A model generated the notes under the pieces. The model searched no databases, was not told where the DNA came from, and was given only the letters and a program-made list of their open reading frames with translations. A stretch of DNA of 7,970 nt from assembly GCA_905199755.1 (NCBI GenBank), contig CAJKHT010000106.1, forward strand, positions 1 through 7,970, given 5' to 3'. The translations under genes were made by a program, and so were the position numbers. Shown here in pieces: positions 7,619 to 7,970 of this stretch. Position 1 is the stretch's first letter. Each line of letters starts with the position of its first letter. Source of the DNA: an uncultured Eubacteriales bacterium (GTDB taxonomy: Bacteria; Bacillota; Clostridia; UBA1381).

Positions 7619-7629
7619 TTTATAACCAT

Positions 7630-7634
7630 TCCTT
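7630..7634 (-). promoter_or_regulatory. Ribosome binding site of the SGNH esterase gene
   Basis: AAGGA on the minus strand lies 11 nt before ATG 7618. The spacing is slightly long, but this is the only purine-rich site near the signal-peptide start. A small hairpin (7638-7651) ends 3 nt upstream of it and could affect ribosome access. Confidence 0.65.
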
Positions 7635-7637
7635 TCC

Positions 7638-7764
7638 GTGCCGTCAGGCACAAAGCTTAAGTCTGAAAGAAAATTGTTCAGAGTGCTGCTTTGCAGCGAG
7701 TGGTGCTGTACAACGGTACCGCCCCGAGCAAAAAGTTGTACTATGGGCAATTTTATTCAGACTT
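7638..7764 (-). promoter_or_regulatory. Structured 5' leader of the SGNH esterase mRNA
   Basis: In minus-strand RNA, AAGTCTGAA-t-AAAATTG (7764-7748) can pair with CAATTTT-ct-TTCAGACTT (7676-7659), giving 16 bp with one small internal loop. Inside it lie two hairpins: GTACAAC/GTTGTAC (7741-7735 with 7714-7708) and GCTGC/GCAGC with a 3-nt loop (7697-7693 with 7689-7685). This makes a three-way-junction-like fold. A third hairpin, GTGCC-tgac-GGCAC (7651-7638), stands just before the ribosome binding site. I recognise no known riboswitch consensus. The element could be a new regulatory RNA, a translation-controlling leader, or a small palindromic insertion. The pairing is seen in the sequence; a regulatory role is inference. 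Confidence 0.5.
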
Positions 7765-7842
7765 TACCTCAGTTCCGCCGTCAGGGACAGCTTTTAGTTT
7801 ATAATTGAAATTATAAGCTTTATACACTTTTTTTACTATCAT
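7753..7842 (-). CDS. Small 29-residue frame upstream of the SGNH esterase, doubtful
   Basis: ATG 7842 to TAA 7753 encodes 29 residues, beginning MIVKKVYKAYNFNYK and ending PDGGTEVKSE. It is Lys- and Tyr-rich at its start, with no membrane segment and no family that I recognise. No good ribosome binding site precedes it, and one candidate promoter -10 box for the esterase lies inside it. Its last codons enter the 5' arm of the closing stem of the structured leader, so translating it would disturb that fold, as with a leader peptide. It may equally be a chance frame or a gene remnant. Confidence 0.25.
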   Translation of the reverse strand: MIVKKVYKAYNFNYKLKAVPDGGTEVKSE

Positions 7843-7878
7843 GATATTAACTTTGAATAGCAAAATTGTGCAAATAAT
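7810..7878 (-). promoter_or_regulatory. Promoter region of the SGNH esterase gene, exact site uncertain
   Basis: Several minus-strand candidates exist. TATAAT at 7815-7810 is a perfect -10 but has only a weak -35 (TAGTAA, 17 nt upstream). Further upstream, TTGCAC followed after 18 nt by TAATAT (7849-7844) is a second candidate. Starts near 7803 or 7837 would give leaders of about 185 or 220 nt, both including the structured element. I cannot choose between them from sequence. Confidence 0.4.
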
Positions 7879-7882
7879 GCTG

Positions 7883-7916
7883 TTATGGGCGAAAATTTAT
7901 TGATTTTCGCCCATAA
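7883..7916 (-). terminator. Hairpin terminator after the gene at the right edge
   Basis: A perfect 14-bp inverted repeat (7883-7896 with 7903-7916, core ATGGGCGAAAAT) has a 6-nt loop. Neither side has a clean T-run, but the stem is strong. It lies 17 nt beyond a possible stop codon on the minus strand, just upstream of the esterase promoter region, which suits termination of an upstream minus-strand gene. Confidence 0.55.
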
Positions 7917-7933
7917 TATACTGTTTATTTTGT

Positions 7934-7970
7934 TTACCTGTCAAAAATATTTTTAACTGTCTTTGCTATT
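7934..7970 (-). CDS. Possible C-terminal end of an upstream gene
   Basis: The minus strand reads IAKTVKNIFDR followed by TAA at 7936-7934, entering from the right edge of the window. Eleven codons are too few to assign a family. The only support is the ordinary protein-like sequence and the hairpin 17 nt after the stop. The other two minus-strand frames could not be excluded on so short a stretch. Confidence 0.3.
   Translation of the reverse strand, partial: IAKTVKNIFDR

Noticed and set aside
7700..7735. T-box-like string GGGGCGGTACCG on the minus strand in the esterase leader
   Set aside because: It resembles the T-box antiterminator consensus AGGGTGGNACCGCG, but the TGGN that pairs with the tRNA end is CGGT here. 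No stem I with a specifier loop is seen, there is no following terminator with a T-run, and the downstream gene is not an amino-acid or aminoacyl-tRNA synthetase gene.
7619..7750. In-frame 44-codon N-terminal extension of the esterase from TTG 7750
   Set aside because: It would place a polar stretch before an obvious signal peptide, it runs through the structured leader, and its TTG has no ribosome binding site.
7659..7764. Miniature transposable element with AAGTCTGAA...TTCAGACTT terminal repeats
   Set aside because: The inverted ends are good, but I see no convincing target-site duplication and only one copy in the window. It is kept only as an alternative to a regulatory RNA.

Overview
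The window looks like a Firmicutes chromosome segment, most likely an uncultured or anaerobic Clostridia of the Oscillospirales/Ruminococcus kind. This is inferred from moderate-to-low GC, GGAG/GAGG ribosome binding sites, TTGnnn-17-TATAnT promoters, a very large secreted multi-module carbohydrate-active esterase, and a surface protein with Cys-rich repeats of a type common in gut Clostridia. No species can be named from the sequence alone.

Layout from left to right. Bases 1-1282 (minus) hold the 5' part of a secreted repeat protein: a short signal-like start, an MBG-like beta domain, then at least eight C-x9-C-x2-C repeats. It runs off the left edge and is broken by a clear frameshift at about base 683, and probably by a second frame break near a 12-bp tandem repeat at about 1202-1231. 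Bases 1293-2057 (minus) are an intact DeoR/GlpR-type sugar-phosphate repressor, whose stop codon overlaps the ribosome binding site of the repeat gene. Bases 2058-2370 are a divergent regulatory region with a recognisable promoter on each strand and 10-bp direct repeats beside the repressor's own -35 box. Bases 2371-2964 (plus) are a chimeric reading frame: the first ~65 residues of a HAD-type phosphatase joined in frame to the last four membrane helices of an EamA/DMT transporter. Bases 2971-3093 (minus) look like the orphaned C-terminus of another protein. Bases 3087-3131 are an 18-bp perfect hairpin, the terminator of the next gene.

Bases 3164-7618 (minus) are one 1484-residue secreted protein with five beta-sandwich, carbohydrate-binding-like modules, an SGNH esterase domain, an Ig-like (Big_2) domain, another beta-sandwich and a second SGNH esterase domain. 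Both esterase domains keep all visible catalytic residues. Its ~185-nt leader contains a long closing stem with two hairpins inside it and a third hairpin just before the ribosome binding site. A 29-codon small frame lies further upstream. The right end has a 14-bp hairpin and what may be the last 11 codons of another minus-strand gene.

Functionally, the window joins a probable polysaccharide-deacetylating exoenzyme to a sugar-phosphate regulatory locus (DeoR plus divergent HAD/transporter) that has been damaged by deletion. Three broken or chimeric genes within the left 3.1 kb suggest a rearranged, decaying region, or errors in assembly that reads would have to exclude. The most interesting parts are the tandem-catalytic esterase with its structured leader and the in-frame HAD-transporter fusion.
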